53,790 bases of DNA, taken from positions 1 to 53,790 of the forward strand of contig JAFWRK010000019.1 in NCBI GenBank assembly GCA_017519965.1. The letters are read 5' to 3'. The notes below the pieces were generated by a model. The model was not told the DNA's origin and made no database searches. It saw nothing but the letters and a program-made list of their open reading frames with translations. Of the stretch, positions 33,591 through 41,586 are shown piece after piece. A program made the position numbers and the translations under genes. Source of the stretch: Bacilli bacterium (lineage in GTDB: Bacteria > Bacillota_I > Bacilli_A > RF39 > UBA660). Positions within the stretch are counted from its first letter, which is position 1. The number at the start of each line of letters is the position of its first letter.

Positions 33591-34754
33591 ATGAAAAAGT
33601 TTATTTTACTATTATTTTTATTAATAGGTTGTATTTTAGGTTATATGTATTATAAAGATATGTCTTCTAAAAAAGTAAATAATGTAGTGGATAAAACAAT
33701 TGAAAATAAAGTAATCGATAGTAAATATGAAAACGATTTATTTTATAATAAATATTTAGAAGCTACAAAGATATTAGATAAAATGAGTTTAGAAGAAAAA
33801 ATTGGTCAGTTATTTTTGGTTAGATATGATAATAGTATTACTGAAAACTATATTAATAATTATCATGCTGGAGGTTTCATTTTATTTGCCAAAGATTTTC
33901 AATATCATACTAAAGAAACTATTAGTGAAGAGATAAACAGTATTCAAGAATTGAGTTCTCTTCCCTTAGTAATAGCCGTGGATGAAGAAGGTGGATATGT
34001 AACTAGAGTTAGTAGATTTACTAGTTTTAGGGATAGTGCATTCTTATCTCCTAAAGAATATTATGAAACTGGGGGATTTGAATTATTAGAACAGATGGAA
34101 AATGAAAAAGCTCTTCTTTTAAAATCTATTGGAGTTAATTTGAATTTAGCTCCTGTTGTGGATATTTCTACTTCATCTAATGATTTTATTTATTCTAGAA
34201 GTTTTGGCTATGGAGCAAAAGAGACAAGTATTTTTGCTAAGAATATGGTAAAATATTCTAAGAGTAATAACTTGTCATCTTGTCTTAAACATTTTCCTGG
34301 ATATGGTAATAATGTAGATACTCATACTGGAATCGCTATTGATAATAGGGATTATGACATTTTTGATAAAAGTGACTATTTACCTTTTAAATCGGGTATA
34401 AATGAAGGAGTACCATTTATATTAATTAGTCATAATATAGTTAATAGTATTGATCCTAATTATCCATCTAGTCTTAGTAAAAAGGTTATTATTGATGAAT
34501 TAAGAAATAAATTAAAATTTAGTGGTATAGTTGTTACAGATGATTTAGATATGGAAGCTGTAAAAAGCTATGCTAAAGATGGTAATGCCGCAACTTTAGC
34601 TATTAATGCTGGTGCTGATATGATTATTACTAGTGATTATATAAATATGTATAATGAGATATTAAATGGTGTAACTAATAATACTATTGATATTGATGTT
34701 ATAGATTTAGCTGTTAGAAGAATAATTGCTTGGAAATTAAGTTATAATCTTTAA
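33591..34754 (+). CDS. GH3 beta-N-acetylhexosaminidase (NagZ-like), probable lipoprotein
   Basis: The 387-residue protein starts with a hydrophobic signal ending LLIGC, a plausible lipobox with Cys14 for lipid attachment. The catalytic domain has EEKIGQLFLVRY, DEEGGYVTR, LAPVVDI, LKHFPGYGNNVDTHTG (the His-containing catalytic loop of NagZ-type GH3 enzymes) and VVTDDLDMEAV with the nucleophile Asp. It would release N-acetylglucosamine from peptidoglycan fragments outside the cell. The Gram-positive form is normally surface-anchored like this. Placement between pseudouridine synthase and AsnRS genes appears to be one operon with ~16 base gaps. Confidence 0.88.
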   Translation: MKKFILLLFLLIGCILGYMYYKDMSSKKVNNVVDKTIENKVIDSKYENDLFYNKYLEATKILDKMSLEEKIGQLFLVRYDNSITENYINNYHAGGFILFAKDFQYHTKETISEEINSIQELSSLPLVIAVDEEGGYVTRVSRFTSFRDSAFLSPKEYYETGGFELLEQMENEKALLLKSIGVNLNLAPVVDISTSSNDFIYSRSFGYGAKETSIFAKNMVKYSKSNNLSSCLKHFPGYGNNVDTHTGIAIDNRDYDIFDKSDYLPFKSGINEGVPFILISHNIVNSIDPNYPSSLSKKVIIDELRNKLKFSGIVVTDDLDMEAVKSYAKDGNAATLAINAGADMIITSDYINMYNEILNGVTNNTIDIDVIDLAVRRIIAWKLSYNL

Positions 34755-34770
34755 AAAGGAGGATATAGAT

Positions 34771-36147
34771 ATGACTGTTTTAGATTTATTTAAAAATAAA
34801 AATGATTTATATGATAATGAAGTTACAATAAGAGGTTGGGTTAGAAATCATAGAAAACAAAAAGAATTTGGTTTTATAGATTTTTCTGATGGTACTTGTT
34901 TTAAACATGTACAGGTAGTATATGATAATAAATTAGAAGATTTTGAAGATATTCAAAAGATACATGTTGGTAGTTCTATAGAGGTAGTAGGAACACTAGT
35001 TAAGTCTATTAATGATCAACAAGAGTTTGAAGTCCAAGCTAATTCTGTTACATTATTAGGAGATTGTCCTGAGGATTATCCTATTCAACCTAAGAGACAT
35101 ACAAGAGAATTCTTAAGAGAACAAGCTTATTTACGCCCTAGAACTAACTTATTTCAAGCTGTATTTAGAGTTCGTAGTGTAGCTGCATATGCAATACACA
35201 GATATTTTCAAGATAGAGGATATGTATATTTTCATGCTCCATTAATTACTGCTAGTGATTGTGAAGGAGCAGGTGAAATGTTTCATGTAACTTGTTTTGA
35301 CTTAGATAACATTCCTAAAAAAGATGGAAAAATAGATTATGAAAAAGATATGTTTGGTACAGAAGCATCTTTAACAGTTTCTGGACAACTAGAAGCTGAA
35401 ACTTTTGCTTTATCATTTGGTAAAACTTATACTTTTGGACCTACTTTTAGAGCAGAAAATTCTAATACTAAAGTTCATGCTAATGAATTTTGGATGATTG
35501 AACCTGAAATTGCTTTTTGTGATTTAAATGGTGATATGGAAATTATGGAAGAAATGCTTAAGTATGTAGTTAAATACGTATTAGATAACTGTCCAGATGA
35601 AATGAATTTCTTAGATAATTTTGTTGAGAAAGGTTTATTACAAAAGTTAGAAAAACTTGTTAATTCTAAATTTACTAGAATTACTCATAAAGAATGTATT
35701 GATATATTACAAAAAGCTGATGTTAAATTTGAATTTGAACCTAAACAAGGTGAAGATATTGCTAAAGAACATGAAAAATACATTACTGAATACTTTAATG
35801 GACCAGTATTTATTACTGATTGGCCTAAGGATATTAAGGCATTCTATATGAAATTAAATCCAGATAATGAAACTGTTGCTGCTGTTGACTTAGAGGTTCC
35901 TGGTGCTGGTGAAATCATGGGTGGTTCTCAAAGAGAAGAAGATTATGATAAGTTACTTTCTCGTATAGAAGAATTAAAAATGGATAAATCTACATTAGAT
36001 TGGTATATTAATTTACGTAAATTTGGTGGATGTGTTCATTCAGGTTTCGGAATGGGATTTGAAAGATTACTTATTTATTTAACTGGTGTTGATAATATAA
36101 GAGATGTTATTCCTTATCCTAGAACTCCAGGTAATTGTGAATTTTAA
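34771..36147 (+). CDS. asnS: Asparaginyl-tRNA synthetase
   Basis: Class-IIb synthetase of 458 residues. The N-terminal OB fold (about 15-110, VTIRGWVRNHRKQKEFGFIDF) binds the anticodon. The catalytic core has FRAENSNT motif 2 (about 227-245, with HANEFWMIEPE) and motif 3 GFGMGFERLLIYLTG near the C-terminus. AAAGGAGGATAT gives it one of the best Shine-Dalgarno sites here. It charges tRNA-Asn, encoded at 19705-19781. The gene is followed by a terminator, and no T-box precedes it. Confidence 0.95.
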   Translation: MTVLDLFKNKNDLYDNEVTIRGWVRNHRKQKEFGFIDFSDGTCFKHVQVVYDNKLEDFEDIQKIHVGSSIEVVGTLVKSINDQQEFEVQANSVTLLGDCPEDYPIQPKRHTREFLREQAYLRPRTNLFQAVFRVRSVAAYAIHRYFQDRGYVYFHAPLITASDCEGAGEMFHVTCFDLDNIPKKDGKIDYEKDMFGTEASLTVSGQLEAETFALSFGKTYTFGPTFRAENSNTKVHANEFWMIEPEIAFCDLNGDMEIMEEMLKYVVKYVLDNCPDEMNFLDNFVEKGLLQKLEKLVNSKFTRITHKECIDILQKADVKFEFEPKQGEDIAKEHEKYITEYFNGPVFITDWPKDIKAFYMKLNPDNETVAAVDLEVPGAGEIMGGSQREEDYDKLLSRIEELKMDKSTLDWYINLRKFGGCVHSGFGMGFERLLIYLTGVDNIRDVIPYPRTPGNCEF

Positions 36148-36172
36148 AGTTTGCTTAGTGCAAACTTTTTTT
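36148..36172 (+). terminator. Intrinsic terminator after asnS, next to an extended -10 promoter
   Basis: AGTTTGC, TTAGT, GCAAACT and a T-run; TG-T-TATAAT follows at 36179-36187. Confidence 0.85.
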
Positions 36173-36209
36173 ATTATATGTTATAATGATTATTAACTGA
36201 GGTATTGGT

Positions 36210-37019
36210 ATGAAAGAAGAATTTATTTTACAACAGAAAACTGATATTGGTTTAATCAGAGATAAGAATGAAGACTCATTAGTTACCATTTCTCATCCGA
36301 AAGATAATAGTATTAAATTACTTGCTATTGCTGATGGAATGGGTGGTAAAGATTTAGGAGATGTTGCTTCTAATTATGTAATTAATGAATTATCTAGTTG
36401 GTTTAAAAGAAAGAAAGTAGATTTATTAAATGATACTTTAAATATTTCTTTAGAATTAAAAGAATTAATTGTTAAGTATAATAATTACTTAATTAATCGT
36501 TATGGAGAAAATAAATTAGGTACTACTTTAACTCTTGCTTTAATTAATCTGACTGATACTGTAATATTAAATATTGGTGATTCTAGATGTTATATTTATA
36601 AAGATGATAATTTAACTCAAGTTACTGAAGATGATTCACAAGTCTGGTTATATTATAAAACTGGTGAGGTTGATAAAGAAGATTTAAGATTTTTCTCTAC
36701 TAGTAATTTTATTAGTGCTTGTATTGGTATTAATGATGAATTATGTGTTTCTAATGTAGTTACTATAGATAATAATAGTTATGATATGTTACTTCTTTTA
36801 ACTGATGGAGTTACAGATTTATTAACTGATAAAAAAATTAAAGATATTATTTCTAATACTAAATCTCAAATTATTTTAGATAGATTAATTCAGGAAGCTG
36901 TTTATGTAGATCAAAAACAAGTAGTTCCATCTAGATTAAAGAGATTATTTAAAGAACCTTTCTATGTTCCTTTACATGGAAAAGATAATGCTAGTGGAGT
37001 TATTTTTATAAAAAGATAG
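36210..37019 (+). CDS. PP2C-family Ser/Thr protein phosphatase
   Basis: The 269-residue phosphatase shows the full PP2C order: IGLIRDKNEDSL (metal-binding Asp), LAIADGMGGKDLG, GTTLTLALI, LNIGDSRCYI, LLLTDGVTDLL and GKDNASGVIFIKR, the last two with conserved Asp. The retained DGMGG loop contrasts with the divergent paralogue at 20131. No membrane segment. PrpC-type enzymes usually pair with a PrkC kinase; none is in the window. The extended -10 promoter at 36179-36187 gives a short leader, with GAGGT before the ATG. The terminator after it contains the binding site of the next gene. Confidence 0.93.
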   Translation: MKEEFILQQKTDIGLIRDKNEDSLVTISHPKDNSIKLLAIADGMGGKDLGDVASNYVINELSSWFKRKKVDLLNDTLNISLELKELIVKYNNYLINRYGENKLGTTLTLALINLTDTVILNIGDSRCYIYKDDNLTQVTEDDSQVWLYYKTGEVDKEDLRFFSTSNFISACIGINDELCVSNVVTIDNNSYDMLLLLTDGVTDLLTDKKIKDIISNTKSQIILDRLIQEAVYVDQKQVVPSRLKRLFKEPFYVPLHGKDNASGVIFIKR

Positions 37020-37033
37020 TATAAATATATTAA

Positions 37034-37066
37034 ATCTTTCCATTATATTAATGGGAGGATTTTTTT
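37034..37066 (+). promoter_or_regulatory. Hairpin that is both a terminator and a cage for the next Shine-Dalgarno site
   Basis: Bases 37034-37045 pair with 37049-37060 (12 bp with T-G wobbles, 3-base loop) and a T-run follows. The 3' arm contains GGGAGG (37053-37058), the only Shine-Dalgarno site of the lipoprotein gene starting at 37067. Confidence 0.7.
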
Positions 37067-37639
37067 ATGAAGAAAATATTTATTATATTATTTATTTCTA
37101 TGATTTTTCTAACAGGTTGTGGTACTAATATGAATTCACCTACAAATGCTGTAGAAGATTATTTAAAGAAATATCAAGATTTGGATGGAGAAGTTACTTC
37201 TCAACTTGATAGTGTTATATCTAGTGATATAAGTATGGATGATGATCAAAAAAATGATTATAAGGAGTTAATGATTAATCAATATAAGAATATGTCTTAT
37301 AAAATAGTTAATGAGAATCTTATGGATGAAGAAGCAGAAGTAGATGTAGAAATAGAAGTATTAGATTATGCTTCTAGTATTGGTGAATCAAGAATTTATT
37401 ATAATAATCATAGAGATGAATTTAGTGAAACTAGTAAAGATGATGATAATTTAAATGATGATGAAGATATTGATAATTTAGCTAGTTTTATTGATTATAA
37501 AATTAAAAATATGAAGAATGTTACTAATACTACTAAAGAAACTATTACTTTTTATTTAAATAAAGTAGATGGTGAATGGGTAGTAGAGAATTTATCTGAT
37601 ATGGATTTAGAAAAATTACATGGTTTATATGAAGGATAA
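37067..37639 (+). CDS. Lipoprotein of unknown function
   Basis: This 190-residue protein begins with a classic lipoprotein signal, MKKIFIILFISMIFLTGC, with Cys18 as the modified residue. The rest is acidic and helical, followed by TITFYLNKVDGEWVVENLS, the ending of small NTF2-like/DUF4878-type lipoproteins in which a helical start supports a curved sheet; no substrate is known. It follows the PP2C gene, but its Shine-Dalgarno site is inside a hairpin (37034-37066), so its translation may be regulated. A terminator with a long inverted repeat follows. Confidence 0.8.
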   Translation: MKKIFIILFISMIFLTGCGTNMNSPTNAVEDYLKKYQDLDGEVTSQLDSVISSDISMDDDQKNDYKELMINQYKNMSYKIVNENLMDEEAEVDVEIEVLDYASSIGESRIYYNNHRDEFSETSKDDDNLNDDEDIDNLASFIDYKIKNMKNVTNTTKETITFYLNKVDGEWVVENLSDMDLEKLHGLYEG

Positions 37640-37682
37640 AAAGATAGATATTATTAAATAATATTCTTTCTTTTTTTTTTAT
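37640..37682 (+). terminator. Terminator after the lipoprotein gene
   Basis: GATATTATT and AATAATATT pair within a longer A/T-rich inverted repeat, followed by a T-run. TG-T-TATACT (37688-37696) follows as the promoter of the HerA gene. Confidence 0.65.
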
Positions 37683-37720
37683 AAATATGTTATACTAATA
37701 GTTAGAATAGAGGTGGTTAT

Positions 37721-39817
37721 GTGCTAGGTAGAATTAGTGAGATTATAGATAATACTGTAACCATAAAATTAGCAATAGATATTTCATCACAACCTAGTTT
37801 AGTAAACTTACATGTTGTGTTTGATGAAGGTGAAGATAAGAAGAAAGTTGTAGGTCAAGTAGTCAATTGTAGTATGATTGTTATGACTGTTGATATTGTA
37901 GGAGAGATTAATGATGGTGTATTTACTCCTGGATGTAGTAGTAAACCATCTTTTAAATCTAAACCTAGAATAGTTAAAATGGATGAATTAAAACTATTAC
38001 TCGGAGATACTGAAACAGTTTTTGGTACAACTAATTTTGGTACTAGTAATGTTTATGAAGGATATAAGATTAATGTAGATATAAATGAATTCTTTAGTAA
38101 TCATTTCTCTATATTAGGTAACTCTGGTGCTGGTAAGAGTTGTACTGTTTCATCTATTTTACAAAAGCTTTTCTCATCTGAAAAAGCACCAATTTATTCT
38201 AATATGTTTTTCTTTGATGCATATGGAGAATATACTAATGCTTTTACAAGATTGCATGAAAAAAATCCAAGTGTGTGTTATAAAGCTTTAACTACAAATG
38301 TTATAGATCCTGATTGCGAAATATTAAGAATACCTATCTGGTTATTAGATGTTGATGATTTAGCATTATTATTAGATGTTGATTCTCCTTCACAATTACC
38401 AATATTAGAGAAAACATTAAAATTAGTTCCTATTCTTACTGGTACTAGTCCTAATGTAGTAAAAAGAAAAAATGATATTATAGCAAGAGCTGTACAAGAT
38501 ATATTACTTAGTGGAGCAGATTCTACTAAGATAAGAGATCAGGTAATTGCAGTTTTAACTAAGTTTAATACAGTTGAATTAAATTTGGAAAGTCAAATTG
38601 TACAACCTGGATATATAAGATCTTTAAAACAATGTTTATTTATAGATAAAACTGGTAAAATGCAAGAGATGGAACTTGTTGTTGAATTTATTAGAGGATA
38701 TATATCTGATGTTCAAATGGAAGTTCCTGAGGAAGAATTAAATAAATTCTATACTTTAAATGATTTAGAGTTAGCAATGGATTTTGCTCTTATAAGTGAA
38801 GGTATTTTAAAGAGTGAAAAAGTGTTCGACTATGCTAATGTTTTAAGTGTTAGATTACATACATTATGTACTAGTGAAAATAAAGAATATTTTAATTTCC
38901 CTTCATATGTAGATAGAGATCAATATATAGATTATTTAATTACTGATAGAAATACTGGTAGTAGATGTCAAATAGTAAACTTTAATATTAATTATATTGA
39001 TGATAGATTAGCTAAAGTAATAACTAAGATATTATCTAGAATGTTATTCTTAAAGAGTTCTACTACTAAACCTAGAGGAAGTCATGCATTCCATATAATT
39101 ATTGAAGAAGCTCATAGATATGTACAACATGATTCAGATGTTAAGTTATTAGGATATAATATATTTGAAAGAATCGCTAAAGAGGGTCGTAAGTATGGTA
39201 TGTTTATGGCACTTATTACACAAAGACCTTCAGAATTATCTGATACATGTATTTCGCAATGTATGAATTTTGTTATTCTAAGAACAATTCATCCTAAGGA
39301 TTTGGCTTATATTAGAGAAATGGTTCCAAATATATCTTCTGAAATTGTTTCACAATTAAAGAACTTGAAACCTGGTAACTGTATAGCATTCGGTAGTGCT
39401 TTTAAAGTACCTATACCAATGTATATAGATTTACCTGATCCTAGACCATTATCTAATAATGTTGATTTGACTAATGTATGGTTTACAGAAAATCCTTATA
39501 ATACATCTTCAAGAGGATTAAATGAAAATAATGTAAGTATTGCTAGTGGAGTAGTACCAACAAATCAATATACAATGCAAGTACCTGATACTCCTGCACA
39601 ACAAGTAGACAACAATGTATTTGTTCCTGATATGAATAATAATGTAGTTGCTACAGATAATACAGAAGTACAAAATAATGGGACATTTTTACCTGGTATA
39701 GCTACTAATACTGGTGTTGTACCTAATAATAATGTACAAATGGTAGATCAAAATACTACTATAGTAGATCCTAATCAAAATATGGGTATAACTGTTGAAA
39801 CTTCAGTAAATCAATAA
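37721..39817 (+). CDS. HerA-like ATPase (DUF87) with Asn/Gln-rich tail
   Basis: The 698-residue protein has an N-terminal beta-barrel (about 1-110, HAS-barrel type), then the FtsK/HerA ATPase fold: Walker A ILGNSGAGKSCT (~137), Walker B IIIEEAHRYV (~461), and the sensor ITQRPSELSDTC (~504), then RTIHPKDL. HerA proteins form hexameric DNA pumps, usually with NurA in archaea and with nucleases in bacterial defence systems. No nuclease gene adjoins it; the neighbour is sepF. The last ~115 residues are low complexity, Asn/Val/Pro/Thr-rich, absent from typical HerA. GTG at 37721 is the start, after GAGGTGG; an overlapping ATG at 37719 opens only a two-codon frame. Confidence 0.85.
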   Translation: MLGRISEIIDNTVTIKLAIDISSQPSLVNLHVVFDEGEDKKKVVGQVVNCSMIVMTVDIVGEINDGVFTPGCSSKPSFKSKPRIVKMDELKLLLGDTETVFGTTNFGTSNVYEGYKINVDINEFFSNHFSILGNSGAGKSCTVSSILQKLFSSEKAPIYSNMFFFDAYGEYTNAFTRLHEKNPSVCYKALTTNVIDPDCEILRIPIWLLDVDDLALLLDVDSPSQLPILEKTLKLVPILTGTSPNVVKRKNDIIARAVQDILLSGADSTKIRDQVIAVLTKFNTVELNLESQIVQPGYIRSLKQCLFIDKTGKMQEMELVVEFIRGYISDVQMEVPEEELNKFYTLNDLELAMDFALISEGILKSEKVFDYANVLSVRLHTLCTSENKEYFNFPSYVDRDQYIDYLITDRNTGSRCQIVNFNINYIDDRLAKVITKILSRMLFLKSSTTKPRGSHAFHIIIEEAHRYVQHDSDVKLLGYNIFERIAKEGRKYGMFMALITQRPSELSDTCISQCMNFVILRTIHPKDLAYIREMVPNISSEIVSQLKNLKPGNCIAFGSAFKVPIPMYIDLPDPRPLSNNVDLTNVWFTENPYNTSSRGLNENNVSIASGVVPTNQYTMQVPDTPAQQVDNNVFVPDMNNNVVATDNTEVQNNGTFLPGIATNTGVVPNNNVQMVDQNTTIVDPNQNMGITVETSVNQ

Positions 39818-39891
39818 TTATATCTTTTACTATTTAAAAAAGTATGTTAAAATGATTACAGATAATAAAGATATTAAGATGGAGGACATTT

Positions 39892-40344
39892 ATGGATACA
39901 GATAAATTAAAAGGATTAAAAAACTTTTTTGGTGGCAATAAAGATGATAATGATTCAGATTCAACAAAGGATGAAGAATATTATAATAAAACAAAAGAAG
40001 AATATCATGTAGAGAATGGTATGGCTGGTTCTAAGATGATGTTATTAGAACCTCGTGCTTATTCAGAAAGTCAACAAATAGCTGATTATTTAAAAGGTAG
40101 AAACTCTGTTGTTGTTAATTTAAAAAGAGTGACTCCGGATGTTGCTAAAAGAATTGTAGATTTTCTATATGGTACTATTTATGCTATCAATGGTGATATT
40201 AAAAAATTAGGTGGCGGTATTTTCTTATGTACTCCAAATAATGTAAATGTCGAAGGAAATATTGCTGATGAACAACCTCCTGCAAAGAAGGGTACAAGTT
40301 CTACTAAAAAAGATGATAAAGAAGATGAAGATGATTTCTTTTAG
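39892..40344 (+). CDS. sepF: Cell division protein SepF
   Basis: SepF supports FtsZ ring assembly and anchors it to the membrane. The 150-residue protein has a disordered acidic N-terminus, then the SepF fold (about 45-125): LEPRAYSESQQIADYL, NSVVVNLKRV, AKRIVDFLYGTIYAINGDIKKLG and GIFLCTPNNV, all matching the family. The C-terminal tail is Lys/Asp-rich. GGAGGAC precedes the ATG. It has its own terminator and follows the HerA gene with a TTAAAAT-type box between (39845-39852), so co-transcription with HerA is not assured. Confidence 0.93.
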   Translation: MDTDKLKGLKNFFGGNKDDNDSDSTKDEEYYNKTKEEYHVENGMAGSKMMLLEPRAYSESQQIADYLKGRNSVVVNLKRVTPDVAKRIVDFLYGTIYAINGDIKKLGGGIFLCTPNNVNVEGNIADEQPPAKKGTSSTKKDDKEDEDDFF

Positions 40345-40359
40345 AAATTATCTTTTTTT
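40330..40359 (+). terminator. Intrinsic terminator overlapping the end of sepF
   Basis: GATGATTTCT and AGAAATTATC pair with one G-T wobble around TTT, followed by a T-run; the stop is in the hairpin. Confidence 0.75.
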
Positions 40360-40389
40360 ATTTGTTTTTTTTTATATATTGTGTTATAT

Positions 40390-40596
40390 TATTGTTCGTA
40401 AAGCAAGTGCGAAAGACGGAATATATTGGAATATAAGAGAGCTTGTGGTTAGGTGTGAACAAGTTAGGAAGATATATTCAGATCACTTTCAAGTTGCGAT
40501 TTATGGATAAGATAAATACGGTTACGCGTTATAGTATAGAGTATAAATTAAGGTGGTACCACAGGTTTTTCCTGTCCTTTGGTATCACCTTTTTTA
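40390..40596 (+). promoter_or_regulatory. Isoleucine T-box riboswitch (specifier AUC)
   Basis: A leader with the T-box core GGTGGTACCAC at 40552-40562 and a terminator in which AGGTGGTACC pairs with GGTATCACCT, then a T-run. Stem I is visible: GAAAG (40411-40415) pairs with CTTTC (40486-40490), GAATATAT (40419-40426) with ATATATTC (40472-40479), and CTTGT with ACAAG closes the distal hairpin. The asymmetric loop between the two lower helices is AGATCA, presenting specifier ATC (40482-40484) followed by A. That codon is Ile, and the UGGU in the antiterminator fits discriminator A of the tRNA-Ile at 19620-19696. Uncharged tRNA-Ile would open transcription of the exchanger and ileS downstream. 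Confidence 0.93.
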
Positions 40597-40621
40597 TTTA
40601 TCTTAAGAATAAGGAGGATTT

Positions 40622-41575
40622 ATGTTTTTACAATTTATTATATTAGTAATTGGCTTTATTATTTTAATTAAAGGAGCAGATTTATTTGTAGATGGTGCTT
40701 CTAATATAGCAGCTAATTTTAAGGTATCTAAGATGTTGATTGGTCTTACTATAGTAGCATTTGGAACTAGTGCACCTGAATTTGCTGTTTCTATTAAGTC
40801 ATTAATATCTCATAATGGTGATATGGTACTAGGTAATGTTATTGGTAGTAATATTTTAAATATTTTATTAATATTAGGTACATCAGCTTTATTTCATTCT
40901 CTTAATGTAAAGAATAATACTGTTAAGAAAGAGTTACCAATTACAATGTTAATTACTACTTTATTTGCTGTATTATTATCAGATAAGATTTTTGATAAAA
41001 ATGCAATAAGTAGTTTTACTAGACAAGATGGTATTATATTATTATTGTTTTTCTTAGTTTTTATTTATTACTTGATTAGTATGACTAGAAATAAAATTGA
41101 TGAGGATCAAAATACTAATGAAACTCTTAGCTTATCTAGATCTTTTATTTATACTGGTATCGGTATTGTTGGAATAGTACTTGGAAGTAACTTTGTTGTA
41201 GAAAGTGCATCTACTATTGCTTCGATATTGGGAGTAAGTGAGAGAATGATTTCTTTAACAATTGTAGCCTTAGGTACATCATTACCTGAACTTGTTACTA
41301 GTGTAACTGCTACTAGAAAAGGTGAATATGATATTGCTATAGGTAATGTAGTTGGAAGTAATATCTTTAATATAGGTATGGTTATTGGTATACCAGTAGC
41401 ATTATTTGGAGGTATTGGTTCAATTGCATTTAGTTATATAGATTTAGTTGTTATGCTAATGTCAGCATTCTTATTATTTGCATTTTCTCTTAAAGATTAT
41501 AAATTGACTAAAAGAGAAGGAATTTTATTTTTATTAATATTTGTTATTTACTACAGTTATGTAGTATTTATGTAG
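40622..41575 (+). CDS. Ca2+/cation antiporter (CaCA family, YrbG-like)
   Basis: This 317-residue protein has about ten hydrophobic segments and the paired alpha-repeats of the family: GTSAPEFAVS with GNVIGSNILNI in the first half, GTSLPELVTS with GNVVGSNIFNI in the second. The two repeats bind the ion with opposite topology. It exchanges Ca2+ or related cations for Na+ or H+ across the membrane. AAGGAGG precedes the ATG. It lies between the isoleucine T-box and ileS, 11 bases before the latter, so its expression should rise when tRNA-Ile is uncharged. Transport of an ion under amino-acid control is unexpected; simple read-through co-expression is the alternative. Confidence 0.9.
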   Translation: MFLQFIILVIGFIILIKGADLFVDGASNIAANFKVSKMLIGLTIVAFGTSAPEFAVSIKSLISHNGDMVLGNVIGSNILNILLILGTSALFHSLNVKNNTVKKELPITMLITTLFAVLLSDKIFDKNAISSFTRQDGIILLLFFLVFIYYLISMTRNKIDEDQNTNETLSLSRSFIYTGIGIVGIVLGSNFVVESASTIASILGVSERMISLTIVALGTSLPELVTSVTATRKGEYDIAIGNVVGSNIFNIGMVIGIPVALFGGIGSIAFSYIDLVVMLMSAFLLFAFSLKDYKLTKREGILFLLIFVIYYSYVVFM

Positions 41576-41586
41576 GAGGTTAAATT

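Noticed and set aside
35657..35851. 64-residue Leu/Asn-rich frame inside asnS
   Set aside because: Out-of-frame shadow of a clearly coding synthetase.
40247..40646. Frames of 87 and 67 residues around the T-box
   Set aside because: They span the sepF end and the riboswitch; the region is explained by RNA pairing and lacks coding character.
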